Positions 44,694-58,200 of a DNA stretch of 64,000 nt are shown here, in pieces. The stretch is from Cryoendolithus antarcticus (Eukaryota; Ascomycota; Dothideomycetes; Cladosporiales; Cladosporiaceae). The stretch's first letter is position 1; each line of letters begins with the position of its first letter. The notes below the pieces were generated by a model. It was given only the letters and a program-made list of their open reading frames with translations. It was not told where the DNA came from and did not search any database. The DNA lies in contig NAJO01000001.1 in NCBI GenBank assembly GCA_002077065.1, forward strand, positions 992,001-1,056,000. The letters run 5' to 3'. The translations under genes were made by a program, and so were the position numbers.

Positions 44694-44995
44694 GTTAGAC
44701 TTTGATGCTCGTTGATGATGAATGAGGAAAGAAGTGTCGGTGGCGTGTATGTGTCAATCACGGACGTGTCTGCGTCGATGTTGAGACTCCACATGCATTG
44801 TTCATGAACGATTTGCGCAGACGTCACTAATCGAGGACAAAGTTCGGACGTTGCGGTAAGATAGCGATGACCAGCAGACAGGAGCGAAAAGACTCAAATG
44901 TACAATGTCCGTTACACCCTAACGCTTATGCTACACTATCATACTGTTACCCTCGAACGCCAGCCCTTTGAATCACCCGTTCCAGCCTTCTTCGT
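44694..44995. promoter_or_regulatory. Intergenic, NDUFAF3-like promoter and PRP8 3' end
   Basis: 302 bp between two minus-strand genes. Nothing else recognised. Confidence 0.45.
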
Positions 44996-47900
44996 CTACG
45001 CCAGATTGTCCGCCCGGTCCACCCAGACATCCTCCATCTCCCCAAACGCCTGGAAATGCACCGGCCGATGCAAGTCATCATAGAATCTCTTCGGCACACC
45101 CACACCCACGAACACCCTCTGCTTTTCTCTCTCTCCGAACCCTGCACCCAAGAAACCCCAATTCCACCTCTCGTCCTCGGGCACAAGGAAGTATCCCCTA
45201 ATCTTATCTGACAGTAGCAATTGGCACTTTTCACCGAAGCTCTGACTGAACCCCGCAGGGGCGTCGGAGCCGAGATCGAGGTTCCCAGCACCCCAGGTGT
45301 AGCCTGGAGGCGTGAGGGACCAGGCGGAGAGGGAAACGGAGCCCGGTGTGAAGTTCACGAGGAGAGAGAGAGTCTTGCTGTCCCAAGACTCGTGGGCGCG
45401 CATGAGGCGGGCGTGTTGGGTGACGTCGCTGGAGGGCATAAAGCGGCTCTCGTTACCGGCTGCTGTGTGGATTATGCCAAGTGACTCTAGATCTTTAAGC
45501 AGCTCGTGCTCGGGTAGACGAGTCGGGAGCGTGACGTCGCGGGTGCCGCCGACTTGGGGGACCATGACTATCGTTTTGATCTCCTTGACCCGGGCGTTGT
45601 CTTTGGGCGACGTGCCATACAAGTAGCCTGCTACTTGAATGCGGAGATCCGAGATGGCGATGAAGCGCTTGAGGATATTCTTTGGCATGACGTACGTACA
45701 ATGGTCCTCGTCGTCGCGGATGTCATCGCTGGAGATATAGATGTTGTTGGCGCGAGTTCGCAAGTTACTGGTCGCAATCGCTCGTGTCCGCCACTCAGTC
45801 TTCGAGGCGAAGGAGGCTTGCTCGTACTGGCTGGTCGTGGTAACGACCATGTCCTCGCCGTGCACGTTCTGCGTCTTGGTCGTGACGGCGGTTAGCTGTG
45901 CCTGCTCGAGCTGCTGCTTCTCGATCTCGGCCGCTTGCTGGCGCTGCATGCTCGGCGCTGAGATCTCCATACCCAAGATGATATCCCTAATCTCAGTGTT
46001 GGTGAGTGAAGAGGTGTTGACATTGTTCTTCTTGCCGTAGTCGTTGAGGATCAGATCTCTCAGCTGCACTTCGACTTTCACCCAGTCGTCATCCGTCAGC
46101 GTTGGCCAGATGTGATGCTCCTGCGTGATGACAGTCTTGTCCGGCCTCAGTAATAGCTTAGTCTTATCTTGGTTGACGTGTAGGGCACGCAGAATCAAGA
46201 TCAGCCTCGAGAACGCGGTGTACGACGAGATACTCTTCAACCACTCATCGTACAGATTGAACAACACCATCTGCGGTTCAGTAGCACGTAAGATCATGTC
46301 ACCCAGCTTCTCGACCTTCATCGCAGCCTGGAATGGCAGCTGCAGCTCTGATGCTCGGATACTGATATTCGGGAAATCGAGCAGATGCACTTCAAGCGGA
46401 TCCAGTAGACCCTTCCGCGTGACGATCAACTGCTTTGGCTGCTCTTCCACAGGCAACGATCGGATGAGCGCCGCGACTTCTTCAGCTGTCTTCCACTTCG
46501 CCAATTGACCAAGACGTTTCTGACCAGCCCAGACAGACGTGTGGATGATCTTCAAGAACAGTTGTCCAGTCCTCGGGTTGAAGATGAAGATCGCGCCGTT
46601 GATGGGTTTCGTTGTCAGATTGCCCTCGAATGTCTTGTGAATAGTCACACGATACACGTTCGTATCATCGATGAAGAGCTGGATCTGATTGCTGAAGAGC
46701 TCAGAGTAGTTCTGCGAGTTGAGGAACTCCTGGCTAGACTCTGAAGCGTACAGCTGCAGGCCCTTCCGGATGCGCTCTCGAAGAACGTACAAGGCGGGGT
46801 TCGCTTTCATAACCTTAGCCATAGCTTGCTGTACGAGTTGTTTGAGACCGGGGAAATACTGGCCATAAGCCGAGTACAGGTTGTACGCCAGATCGATACC
46901 GATCATGAGGCCGGTTGCTGAGGGGTAGATGCTCATTGAGTCGGTAGTGTAGTCCAGGTACTTCGCCCTCACATATCGCTCAATGTCGTGCGAATCGTAA
47001 TCTCCGTATCGTAGTTGCACATCGACCCAAAACTTGTTCGTCTGTGTCGCACCCATATTGTCTTTTGTATCGTAAAGTAAGCTGGGGTTGCTAACGGACC
47101 ACTTGTGACTCGCGAAGAGCAGGATATCGGCGCAAGACGAGTTCATTTTGTAGCTCTTTCGGGGATGGATGGTCTCTTTCTGCACAGTCTCGATGCCCAG
47201 GGCTTCGAGTTCCTGATCAAACACTTGGCACAGATCCATGACGACGGATTCGTGGATCTTCTGCCACAAATGTGCGCGGAAGATCTGGATCAGCGAGATC
47301 TTCAGCGTAGGGATCTTGCCGTGGAGAAAGATACCCGTCAAGTCGAGCTGGACCTGGAACCCCACATAGACGTTCGCCCTGGTATGCATGTTAGCCTACG
47401 GAGATATGGCAGATTGGAGGAACGGGAGGAATCATACCTGTTTATGGTGGGACTCCACCACAAAGTGAACCTCCTGTTCGGGATCTGGTTCAAACCTGAT
47501 CGCTGGGCGTTGGTCAACTTCTTGAACTTCATCGACTCTTCGAACCCACTGTTGTGCAGCACGAGGCGATCGTGACGCAGGTATAGCTGGTCGCCATCCA
47601 CGCGGAAGCCAGCCCACTTCGTCGATGTAGTCTCGAGGCTGATGTCTTCGACCGAGAATCGGATGTCGTGCTTTGATGAATTCTCCGCAGCCTTGAACAG
47701 CTGGTATCGGGCACGCTGACCGATCGTCAAGCTGGCGAAGTCTGCGGCAGTCATCTCGACATAGTCGTACTTAGCGACTCCGGTGTCGCATTCCGCAGCA
47801 GCACTCGATCGGCGGGGCTCCTCGCGATGGAGAGACAGGATGTGATTTGAAGTGACCACAAGATCCTCCAAACTGCTGCCAAGCTTCATGCGGTACAAGG

Positions 47901-50900
47901 GCTCATCGCCTTTGACAATGTTGAAGGCCCTTCTGGAAGTGCCATTAGGACCCATCAGCCGATCGCCGTTCTTTACGTCTTCGACCAGAACCTCACTGCC
48001 GTCATAGCGTAGCAGTCGCGTCCCGTAAGCCAGACAAGCCTTCTCCCAGAACAATCCTTCCCATGAAGGGAAAGCAGTCGCCTTGAATAGCGTATGCTCA
48101 AGTATAGTCTCCACACCACCCAACGCTTGAATAACATCCGTTCTGTAAGCGTTGAGATTCCACAGCTTACCATCATGCCGTCCACTCGTCCACCAGAACG
48201 GATTGCTCTTCATATGCTGATACACCTTGAACTCTGTCCTGGCCCTAAAGCCCTTGTCAAAACTCAACGTACTGCGGTCCTTCTGGAACAGCGTATTGAT
48301 ACGCGGCAGTCCGCGGTCCCAAGAGTCCTCCAAGTCTTCCAGAGTGAGTCGACGATTCTGCTGATTGGCTTCGAGGCGCTTCTGAGAGTACTCTGTCCAC
48401 ACGCGCTGCGAGTCGACGAACTCGGCCTCCCAGGGTATGATGTAGCGGAAGATGTTCGGGATGAGAGTTTCGTCGTCGTGACCCATGCCGGCGCGGTAGT
48501 GCGTTACACCAGTATCAGTCTGCTTTGACCAGCGCTTGTCGGAAGTGGGGATCAAGATGTGGCTGCCGGAGATCATGCCCAGTCCACCAAGCTCCTTGGG
48601 CGTGTAGAAGACTGCTGGCGGGAATCGGGATGGCATTTTGGAGTTAAGACCGATCTTGACGCGGGTCTGGATCTTGGTCTCGCACTTGACGATCGTGTCG
48701 AGGAGATTGACGGTGCTGACTGCGGCTTCACGGTAGTAGGTGAACAGCGCGATGAGGGTAGTATTCCACTTGTTGGCGATCTTGGTGAACGTTGTGCTGC
48801 CTGACGACATGAGGATCTGGCGGATGCGGTTGTTGAACTTTGCCACATCATCTTCGGTGACTTGCAGGAAAGCATGCGCGGTGCGCTCCTTGGTGCTGTT
48901 ATCGACTAGACTCCAGACCGAGTCTTTGACGGGGAACTCATCGGCGGTGTTGCGCAGCTTGGGCAAGATGCGCACTTCGAAGCCGTTCATTGCAAATAGC
49001 AAGTTCGGGTTGTCGCGCGAGTAGACCGAAGCGAAGGTGTCGTCCCACTCTATGGTCGTCAAGCTTGGCGGCAGTCTATTCTTCATATCCCAGAATACTG
49101 CCCTGCCGAGATTGACATCATGGCGCATTAGACGCATGCGACTGTCACGAGGCCAGCATTTCTTGTTCTTGTACCCGATCACATTCTCGAAGTTTGGATC
49201 TGGCTGCTCTGTCAAGAAGCGCTGAATCAAATCGCGAGACTCGTCGGCCGAAAAGCGGAAGAAGATCCAGATCTTGTCGATGTAGCGAGTGTACAAGCGA
49301 ATGGGGTGGCGGCTCTCAGTCGCTCGGTCGCGGAACTGCAAGAAGTCGTTGGGCGCGTTCGGCGGACCCGCGATCTCACTTGCACGCTGCAGCCCGAGTA
49401 GCAGCAGATCGATGATCAGACCGTAGTACTGGAACACGAAAGCTGAGAACTGCAGTCCACGAATCATACCGTAGGCGTTCGTATGGTTCATGTCCTTGTA
49501 GTTGAGCTGCACGTTGTTCTTCGACGAGATGTAGTCTGCCAGATTGTGATCCATGATCAACCGCAGCAATCTGTTGAGTAATGTGATGTCGATCTTCTCG
49601 TAGACCTTGTCGAGGCGGGTCTCGAGCATGACATTACACTCGCCCTCGTCGATCGACCAGACGTTCGACAGGTTGTTGATGCCTTGCGCCCACTTGTATG
49701 TGAGCAGTGGTGGCACTTCACTGTCGGATGGCTTGATCCAGGCAGGGAAGAGGCGACGCTGATCAGCCTGGTACCACAGGTACTGATCGAGGTAGGCATC
49801 GGTGATCTTCTCAATGGGCTCAATGTCGTACACCGGATTGATATTGCTGTAATTGTCGTTCATGTCAATGCCGACCTCTTTGAAGGCGCGCTGCGTGAGC
49901 AAGAAACGCTTGATGCGTGCCAGCGTTGTGCCAGGACTGTCATACGCCTGTTCGATCAGCGCAAGCTCCTCTCGCTGACTCTGATTGAGTCGTCCCTTGA
50001 CACTGTATGCCTCTCGGAGTCGCTCGAGCGCTAGGATCAGGATCTTCGTGTCGTGCTTGTAGCTGACCGAAGGGAAGGGGATGGGCTGATACTTTCGGCT
50101 CTCTAGCCAATGCACAGCAGTGGTGAAGATCGCGACACCCTCCTCCGTGCTGACATATGGACCATCCTTGAGGTAGTTATGCTGCCTCTCTTGCTCAGCC
50201 TTGAGCCACAGGCGCGTGAGTCTGCCCAAGTTCTTCTTCGCGACAGTCTTGTCGACAGTCGCACCTCGCCTGATGCGCTCACGATTGTAGTGAGCAACAG
50301 ACACCCACCAGTCTGCCTTACTCTTCACGTACCGCAAGATGATATCCTCGATCGGCTTGGGCAGACCTGGCACCTTCCATGGAATATTAGATTTCCAGCA
50401 CCGCCAAGCCTCGCTGAGATGCTGCAGCACGGTATTGACCTTGCTCTGTTTGATGCCCTCGGGCATCATGTCCATCAAGTCCGCCATGACAGAGGCGCGC
50501 AGCTCGAGGTCGAAATGCGACTCGACTCGCTGCTTCGTGACAGTCTTCGCCACGCCCTTGCTGTGACGTCCCTCGAACTGTCTGCTGAGCAAGTTGCCTA
50601 GCCATCGCTCAAGTAGGGGGATGATGCCTCGCAGGAAGAACAGCCACACTCGCCATGCGGGTGCCCAGAAGCCGCAGCCTGGTCCCTTGCCGACAGGTCC
50701 GGAGTTGAAGCGATAGTAGATCAAATGCTTCAAGTCCTTGCATTGGCGGATCTGATGCATAAGCTTGTACTTGTAACGGTACATGCCTGTCAGCTGACCA
50801 ACATGGTTGAAAGCATACAAGATGCCGTCTGCAAGCTGGAAGGCATCGATGTTGCCTAATCTGTACTGCACTTGGGCGTCGACGATAAGCTTGGTCAGTC

Positions 50901-52659
50901 GCAGGATCTCGCGCATCAAGTGGAAGGCATTTCCGAACCGCGACTTCTTGCGCTCCTTTGTCGTCAGCGTCTTGATGGGCTTCAAGTTGAAATTGTAGTC
51001 AAGATGCAGATAAGTCAGATTCTTGCGGTGGATCAGCAAATTCAGCATGTTGAAGCCTTGCCTGCAAACTTGCAATCCAGCTTCCACCCAGTCGATGGTC
51101 GTCTGCTGGAAGAACTTTGTGCTCTTCAGACTGCGACAGAGGTTCTGCTTGTTCTGTGCCTTAGCTGGCTTCTTGTGCAGTTCGTTTAGAACGAAGGTCT
51201 TCAACATCTTCTGATACGAGACCCGGACCTTCACAGGCTGACCTCCAGGCACGTGCTCCAGATACCATTGCTTTACAAGCGGTACATCTTGTGCTCGTAC
51301 CATCTTGCCAGATCGCCGGTCGAACGGGTATGGTGCCCACCACAACGCAATAGCTGCAGATGTGTCCTGATTCGCAAGATCCTCGTCATTCAGGAATGGC
51401 TCAACTTCATCGGGAAGACTAAAGCCAACACCGCCTTCCTCATCCTCCGGCTCTTCGTTGTTGCCCTGACCGAAGATCTCATCCTCGTGGCTGATCGTCA
51501 AATTCTTCGGTGCCACTGATCTCGATGAAATAGGATTGATCGCAGAGTCGAAGTAGAACGCAGGTAAGCTCGGGTCTTCGGTCTTAAGGTAGACGCATTG
51601 TGGATATGAGTAGACTCCGAGCTTCACGCTGCGAGGTAAGCTATTGTACAGGTAGGGGAAGGCGACTTTGTACTCTGTTCGGATAGGTGACCGGAAGATG
51701 ATGCGATCGATGGCATTGAACTCTCCGAAGTCCTCGTCATTTGGATCGACATCCTTGTACAGAGGCTCAAAGCGAGGTCCACCTGGTATCGCCACGTTCA
51801 GTGCCTTTGCAGTGGCGAAGCCCGGTAGGTCAAAGAGATGAAAGTAGTTCTTGTCAACGATGTCTGACAACAGCGGATCACTGAGCCGGTGTAGTGCAGC
51901 CATCTGAGGTAGTGACAGATTCCACTCCTTGTAGCCCGGCCCGTTGACATGGCTGGTATCTGACAGCGGCCTGTGATCGTAAAACCAGTCGAACACCGCC
52001 TCATCCTCCTCCTCGTCAAGTTCCATCTGTATGGGCTCCAACGGCTCAACATCCTCGATGTTCTCCGACCAACTCAATGGTGGCTCCTCATCATCAAATG
52101 GTGGGAATCGCATCCTCTTGAAATGTCTCCGATCGCTCTTCTCTCTCCGCATAGCGACCCACATTGTCGCCCACTGTGCATGAAACACTGGCTCAATCAC
52201 CCTGGGTATCTCATTGACAAGCGTCAGACAGCCGTTGACATGGTACAGCACCTTGACCTCCCGCGCAGACTCCCAAGGCATCGGCATATTCTCCAGCAAC
52301 TTCAGCACAGCATGCGGCATGAACTTCAGCGCGCCAAGATAGCTGCGCTTGTCGCTACTGAACTTCTTCTGTGAGACATCGCCGATGTCTTTGACGATCT
52401 TGCGCAAATGCTCGGGAGGCATGTCGACTTTCTGGGTCTCCACGAAGCCGCCGCGACGCTTTTCTGCGAAGCGACGGCGTTGCATGCCTAGCCATTCCTT
52501 CTTCTTGGCCTGCTTCTTCGCGAGCTCGGGGTCGATGGGGGCGGAGCGGAAGCCTGGTGGTGGAGGTGGTGGGATGCCAGCTGATGAAAGTCCTGGAGGC
52601 GCGCCTGGGGGTGGTGGAGGTTGCCATCCTGGCGGCGGCGGCGGTGGAATGCCTGCCAT
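44996..52659 (-). CDS. PRP8: Pre-mRNA splicing factor Prp8 (U5 snRNP), with intein
   Basis: Two exons (47438-52659, 44996-47378) with one 59-nt intron (GTATGA...TACCAG) give a 2534-residue precursor; after intein removal 2372 aa, normal for Prp8. It starts with a Pro/Gly-rich stretch and then the strongly conserved body: [60 protein letters not shown] and others. After the intein the C-extein resumes with [20 protein letters not shown] and across the intron [19 protein letters not shown], then the RNase H-like (SSDD) and Jab1/MPN domains. Prp8 is the catalytic-core scaffold of the spliceosome, contacting splice sites, branch point, U5 and U6 and regulating Brr2. The last ~90 residues, in the MPN region, look more diverged than the rest. 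Essential gene; divergent from RPL34. Confidence 0.98.
47551..48036 (-). mobile_element. PRP8 mini-intein (162 aa, no homing endonuclease)
   Basis: An in-frame insertion of 162 codons (precursor residues 1542-1703) within the invariant Prp8 sequence [15 protein letters not shown], the known fungal Prp8 intein site. It begins with Cys ([13 protein letters not shown], block A). A T-x-x-H motif follows (TSNHILSLH, block B, residues 62-65), and it ends in a block F/G region ([12 protein letters not shown]) with His-Asn before extein Ser. All residues needed for splicing are present: Cys1, Thr/His of block B, penultimate His, terminal Asn, Ser+1. There is no LAGLIDADG block; only ~60 residues separate blocks B and F. 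It should therefore splice but not home. It has no intron of its own; the host gene intron lies 113 bp downstream. Confidence 0.96.
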
Positions 52660-53023
52660 GGCTGTGATGGGTGTTTGCAGGTTCAGTCCCTCCTACTGCG
52701 GTATCACCAGCATACTACTCGATGCGCGATGGCGGCGCGAGCAACACGAGATGGACAGTAGGTACTCGCTATGGTAGGATGGGTTGATCTTCACTCGACG
52801 CTGTGTCCTGCGACTGTATTCTACTCTACGTTGCCTTCGGGTCCTCCATCAAGTGGCGTCTTGTTCAGAAGTTCGACACCGTGCGCGAGTCAAGCTCCGA
52901 GATAAACCCGTAGTAGTGCCAAGACCCACCTCCACCTCCCAAATTCTCGACTGCGACGTCTATTGCAGACGATAGCGACAACGTCTCGATCGCGCCCACA
53001 CACAACATCTCATTACCGCAGAG
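52660..53023. promoter_or_regulatory. Divergent promoter, PRP8 / RPL34
   Basis: 364 bp between the two ATGs. It is shared by an essential splicing factor and a ribosomal protein gene. A CTCCACC and several pyrimidine runs occur, but no motif can be assigned. Confidence 0.5.
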
Positions 53024-53672
53024 ATGGCCAACAGCAGATTGACATACGTATGTACAGAGTCGTGTAGACGACGCGCACATGGAAGGGACACTGACATCTC
53101 TCACAGCGGAGGCGCATGCCGTAAGTTTCCCACCATGAACTTCCTCATAGCTCAGGACCGCTACTGGATATGCCGGAACGACTTAGCGACAGATAGGCTG
53201 CTCGCTTTACCTGGGCAAGGAAGATGAGGGAGGAACTGGAGAATCGAAATCAAAACGTGCGGAGTTGGGAGCATTGCAGGACTAACACGGATGGAACAGG
53301 TACAACACCGTCTCCAACAAGGTCCGCATCATCAAAACCCCCGGCGGATCCCTCAGATACCTTCACCTCAAGAAGAAGGGCACAGCACCAAAGTGCGGTG
53401 ACTGCGGTAGCAAACTTGCAGGCGTACGTCTCAGCCATCTGGCCTACCCACAAACTCAGCCTGGAAACTAACAACACCAGATCCCCGCTCTCCGTCCTCG
53501 CGAATATTCCCAGATCTCCCGGCCCAAGAAGACGGTGCAGCGCGCATATGGCGGTAGCCGGTGTGCAAACTGTGTAAAGGACCGTGTGGTGCGTGCGTTC
53601 TTGATCGAGGAGCAGAAGATTGTCAAGAAGGTCATGAAGGAGCAGGAGAAGAAGCAAAAGGGTGGACGATAG
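53024..53672 (+). CDS. RPL34: 60S ribosomal protein L34 (eL34)
   Basis: Four exons (53024-53047, 53107-53120, 53300-53423, 53481-53672) give 117 aa. Introns are 59, 179 and 57 nt. Exon 2 has only 14 nt (CGGAGGCGCATGCC). Joined, the protein begins [21 protein letters not shown] and continues [33 protein letters not shown], and after the last intron [40 protein letters not shown] and a Lys-rich end follow. All are eL34 hallmarks, with the two CxxC pairs of its zinc site. It is part of the large ribosomal subunit. Because of the micro-exon, single open frames show only fragments. Introns clustered near the start are usual for such genes. Confidence 0.97.
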
Positions 53673-54107
53673 ATCGCGCGATGATGGCGTGGTCTGAATG
53701 CAAGAAGCATAGTACCGGTCAGGCAATAGGAGCCACGATTCGCGTGGACATGACTTCACGGAGCATGATCCGCAAGGCGTGATCGAACCATTACGGTCGT
53801 CTGGCTACGCACTACCTTCTAGACTTAGCGAATTCTCGACGCTATCGATTGCTTCGCAACACATTCAGCTTTTCCAGGCTCCCTGAGCTGGCAAGTCCCC
53901 TCTATCAGGGCTGCCGTGTGCCTTAGCCTATTCGCTTTCATTACAGTGAGATTCTATTGCCTCTCTCGCGCCCTCCGGCAAGGAACTTCCATCTGTACAG
54001 GCTGGACGGCATGATCACTCCGTATGCATTACCAGATGCGTTCCCATACCGAGTCTCGATCACCATGTCTTTTTCCATCGCCCATAACAATGCATTGGAC
54101 CTCACCT
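53673..54107. other. Convergent intergenic region
   Basis: About 435 bp between the 3' ends of RPL34 and RRP41. No gene or repeat recognised; a low-complexity CCT/CCC-rich plus-strand frame at its right end is the antisense of RRP41. Confidence 0.45.
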
Positions 54108-54937
54108 TCACCCCACCTTCCCCTCCAACACCCTCTCCCCATGCTCCCTCACAATCCCATCCAACACACCTCTCACCCTCCTCGCCCCCTCAAGTCCCAC
54201 AGCAATCATCCCCTCCAACCTCCCCATCTGCACCCTACTCTCCAACACCAACACCCTGACACCCTCGCCCTCACCCGTTCCTGCGATGGTCAGAAAAGGT
54301 AACTCGACTTCCTCCTGCTCGTTCACATCCAGTAGCACGTCTGCCTCTTCTTCGTTATCGGCGTAGGCTGCGGTCGTAGCTACGGTCACTGCGGCGAGAG
54401 GAGCGAGCATGGGTATGCCGGCGTCTATCAGGGCGAGAGTCGAAGCATTAAGGCAGGTCGCGAGGAGGGAGCCAGATTGGGACAAAACATGCAGCGTAAG
54501 GGTGATTGTGGAGTGAGGGTAGAGGTGTAGCAATAGTGTCGACGTGAAAGCAGATGAGATGGTATGGGCAAGCTCTGCTGTGCGTCTACATACACATAAT
54601 TAGCTACATAATCCACTCCTATCACTGTCATGCATTGCACGCACTTATCCCCCCTCGCCCGTTTCCGCCGATCCGTCCCCGAGAACCCAGCAAAATTCAC
54701 CTCCACCTCGACTGTCGCATCCTGATTCTGCTCGCTGCTGTTCGCGCCGCCCCTGCGCTTTGACTCAGAGGGTCCGGCGACTGTGCAGATGACTTTTGTG
54801 TTGCCTTGCTCGAAGTAGGCGGAGCCGTCGGCGGCGGCTTGGGTGTGCAGGGAAGCGGAGAGGCGACGGAGTTCGTGGGCGCGGCGGCCGTCGAGGCGGA
54901 GCCGGGCGAGGGAGTAGGTTGAGGTGTCGAGGGGCAT
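54108..54937 (-). CDS. RRP41: Exosome core subunit Rrp41/Ski6 (RNase PH-like)
   Basis: Two exons (54645-54937, 54108-54585) with a 59-nt intron (GTGCGT...TGTAG) give 256 aa. The start MPLDTSTYSLARLRLDGRRAHELRR is typical for Rrp41. DGSAYFEQGNTKVICTVAGPSE and VEVNFAGFSGTDRRKRARGDK follow, and across the splice RTAELAHTISSAFTS. The second part has TLHVLSQSGSLLATCLNASTLALIDAGIPM, the RNase PH second domain. Rrp41 is one of six RNase PH-like subunits that form the hexameric ring of the eukaryotic RNA exosome, which threads RNA to Rrp44/Rrp6. In fungi the ring is catalytically inert. It works in nucleus and cytoplasm in RNA processing and decay. Total length fits the family. Confidence 0.96.
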
Positions 54938-55280
54938 GGTTGCGATGAGACGGAAATGGAGCTATGTGGAGGTCATAGGCACAATGCGCCGACATGTGTT
55001 TGCGCAGCTTTCTCTAGATGATCGACAGTGCAGCGGAAAGTTTTGGCGGGGTTGAGGTGGTGCCTGGGCATTCCCGAGATTGACACCCCCTCCCTCCTTC
55101 CATGACCGACAAGACCTCATCATGTTCAACTTCACTTCATGGAGATCCTCACGTCTAGATCTTGACGCCTCGTATGTTCACCTTGACATGCGTCAGCGCG
55201 TAGGTGTTCACCAAAACTCCGACACCTTCGACTGATCGCTATTCACGCGACTTCACAAATGACACTCATATATTGCCACT
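54938..55280. promoter_or_regulatory. Divergent promoter, RRP41 / ERCC6L2-like gene
   Basis: 343 bp between the two ATGs. No other feature is recognised. Confidence 0.45.
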
Positions 55281-58200
55281 ATGCCGACTCTCTCTGGCCG
55301 TCGTCGGCCCCTCACGCTCGAGGAGAAAGTCAACATAGAAGCTGGCGAAGACTCGCCAAGCGACAGCGACGACCTAGATATGCTGCCACGCAAACGGATC
55401 GCCACCAGCAGCAAGGGCCAGGACGTCAGCTCCAACGAATACATCAATTCCATACAGGATGCCCAGGACGTTGTCGAGATAACATCTGATGACAACCCTG
55501 GACTTACAAGCGGAGCCATCAAGAAATCGAAACCTAGAACCAAAGGCGAGAAGATCACCTTCGACGACGATGAGAGCAGTGACGAAGCTTACAAGACCTT
55601 CCAAAAGCGCAAGACTGTGAAGCGCAAGAAGGAAGCTACCGACCGCGCCGCAGTCAAGAAACGCTCTACCAAGAGCTCCATGGTCGGTGTTCGCAAGAAG
55701 ACTTTGCTTGACAAGAAGTCTGGCAAAGAACGCGCTTGGGGCGAGCCATCGGACGACGAGGCACTTATGGAGACCTCGCTACCCGATTACTTGCAGCAGC
55801 GTCGTTCGTCTTGGGATCAGAAGCAGAATGCACCTGGTGACGATTCACTTTTGCTTCCGCCTACGTATGATGACGTGGAGTTCTCCGATGATGAGAGGTT
55901 GGAGGATCTGGCCGAGCGGCCGACCGTCACGGAGAGCATGCCGCCGATCAATTCTTTCGAAGACATTGAGCTAAAATTTTCGGGTGGGTTGATCCCAGCT
56001 CCTGTGGCGCAGTTCTTGAAGCCGTATCAGATTGACGGCGTTCAGTTTCTGCATCACGCGTTTGTGTATCAGAAAGGAGTGATTCTCGGGTAAGGAGCCG
56101 CCGCTTTCCAGGGAGAGAAGTTGAATTTTGGCCGGATCTGAGCCATAGGATTGGGGTGGAGAGACAATCTGTCACAATATGGCTAACTTTTTCCAGGGAC
56201 GACATGGGGTTGGGCAAGACGGTGCAGATTGTGGCATTTCTCACTGTGGCATTCGGCAAGACCGGTGACGAACGGGATAAGAAGCGTATGCGGAAGATTC
56301 GACGGCTTGGCGACAAGCAGTGGTATCCTCGTGCGTTACTGATCATGCCTGGGAGTCTGATGAGGAACTGGGAGAACGAGCTCGCGAAGTGGGGATGGTG
56401 GCACGTCTATGTCTGCCACGGGACGAAGTCGAAGAGGGAGGAGGCACTACACGCGGCGACCAGTGGGAGGCTAGAAGTGATGATCACGACTTACGACACT
56501 TATCGGACCTACGCGAGCGAGATCAACGCCATCCGCTGGGACTGTGTGGTTGCAGACGAGTGCCATAAGATCAAGGAGAAAACTTCGGCGATCACCAAGC
56601 AGATGAACGATGTCAACGCGCTCTGTCGCATCGGTCTGACTGGCACTGCTATTCAGAACAAGTACGAGGAGCTGTGGACGCTACTCAACTGGACCAATCC
56701 AGGCACTTTCGGTCCCATCTCGAGTTGGAAGCAGATGATCTGCATTCCACTCAAACTCGGCCAGAGCCATGATGCCACCCTGGCCCAGCTTGCGAAGGCT
56801 CGCGAGACTGCAACAAAGCTGACGACGAACGTGCTCCCTCCATTCTTCCTTCGGCGTACCAAAGCACTCATTGCGCATCAGCTGCCGAAGAAGAGTGACC
56901 AGGTCGTCTTCTGCCCAATGACGGAACGGCAAACAGAGGCCTACAACAACTTCTGCGACAGCGAACTCATCCGCTGCATCCGCGAGTCCTCTGAGCCTTG
57001 CGATTGCGGCTCAGGTAGAAAGATGGGCTGGTGTTGCTACACGGAGGTGGATGGGATGAAGTGGCAGCACGCTGTCTTCCCAGCCCTGGTCATGTTTCAG
57101 AAGATCGCGAACCACCTTGCGCTCTTGCTGCCAAGCACGGACAATGGCGATCAGCATGACAAGGATGTAGAGAAGCTGAAGGCGGCCATGCCGGACTCTT
57201 GGCTTGGTCTGTACAAGAACAAGGACAGCATCTTGAACTTGGCAAATCCCGACTTCTGCGGCAAGTGGCGGATTTCACGCAAGCTGCTGAGACTCTGGCA
57301 CGCCCACGGTGACAAAGTGCTGGTCTTCAGCTACTCCGTGCGCCTGCTCAAGATGCTCGATCTGTTGTTCAAGACGACCACATCCTACTCGGTATCTTAC
57401 CTCAGTGGCGAGACGCCGTACGCCGAGCGCCAAGAAACTGTGGACGACTTCAACTCCAACGCAAACCAATTCGTCTTCCTCATCTCGACCAAAGCCGGCG
57501 GGCTTGGCCTGAACATCACTTCAGCAAACAAGGTCGTCATCGTCGACCCGAACTGGAATCCATCTTACGATCTCCAAGCACAGGACCGCGCGTACCGCAT
57601 TGGTCAGACTCGGGACGTCGAAGTCTTCCGCTTGATTTCCGCTGGCACCATCGAAGAGATTGTGTACGCAAGACAAGTCTACAAACAACAACAAGCCAAT
57701 ATCGGCTACAACGCGAGCGTCGAGAGGCGGTACTTCAAGGGTGTCCAAGACCAGAAGGATCTCAAGGGTGAGATATTCGGGCTAGGCAACCTCTTTGCGC
57801 CAGCTAGCGAGAACATCAAACTGCGGGACATCTTCAACAAGACCAACATTGCGGAATCTCGCGCTGATGTTGAGATTGCGGGCTTGGACCTAGAGGCTTC
57901 GCAGGCCATGGACGACCTGGCTGGTGATGATGATCCGTTGCTGGCCCCTGATGACAGCAAGAAAGCAGTTGCGGCGATGTCGCGAATTGCGCAAGAGATC
58001 ATCGACGAGCCCGCCTCCCGCCGTAACAGAGCTAAGGAGAAGACTAAAGGCCGTGATCCCGTTCAAGCAATCCTCGCCAGTGTTGGTGTGGAGTATACCC
58101 ACAACAACGCTGAAGTCATCGGCACCTCCAAAGTCGAACAGCGCATCTCCTCACGCGCACGTAAGGTCGATCTGGATGGTGAGCGCGAGCGAGCATTTGC

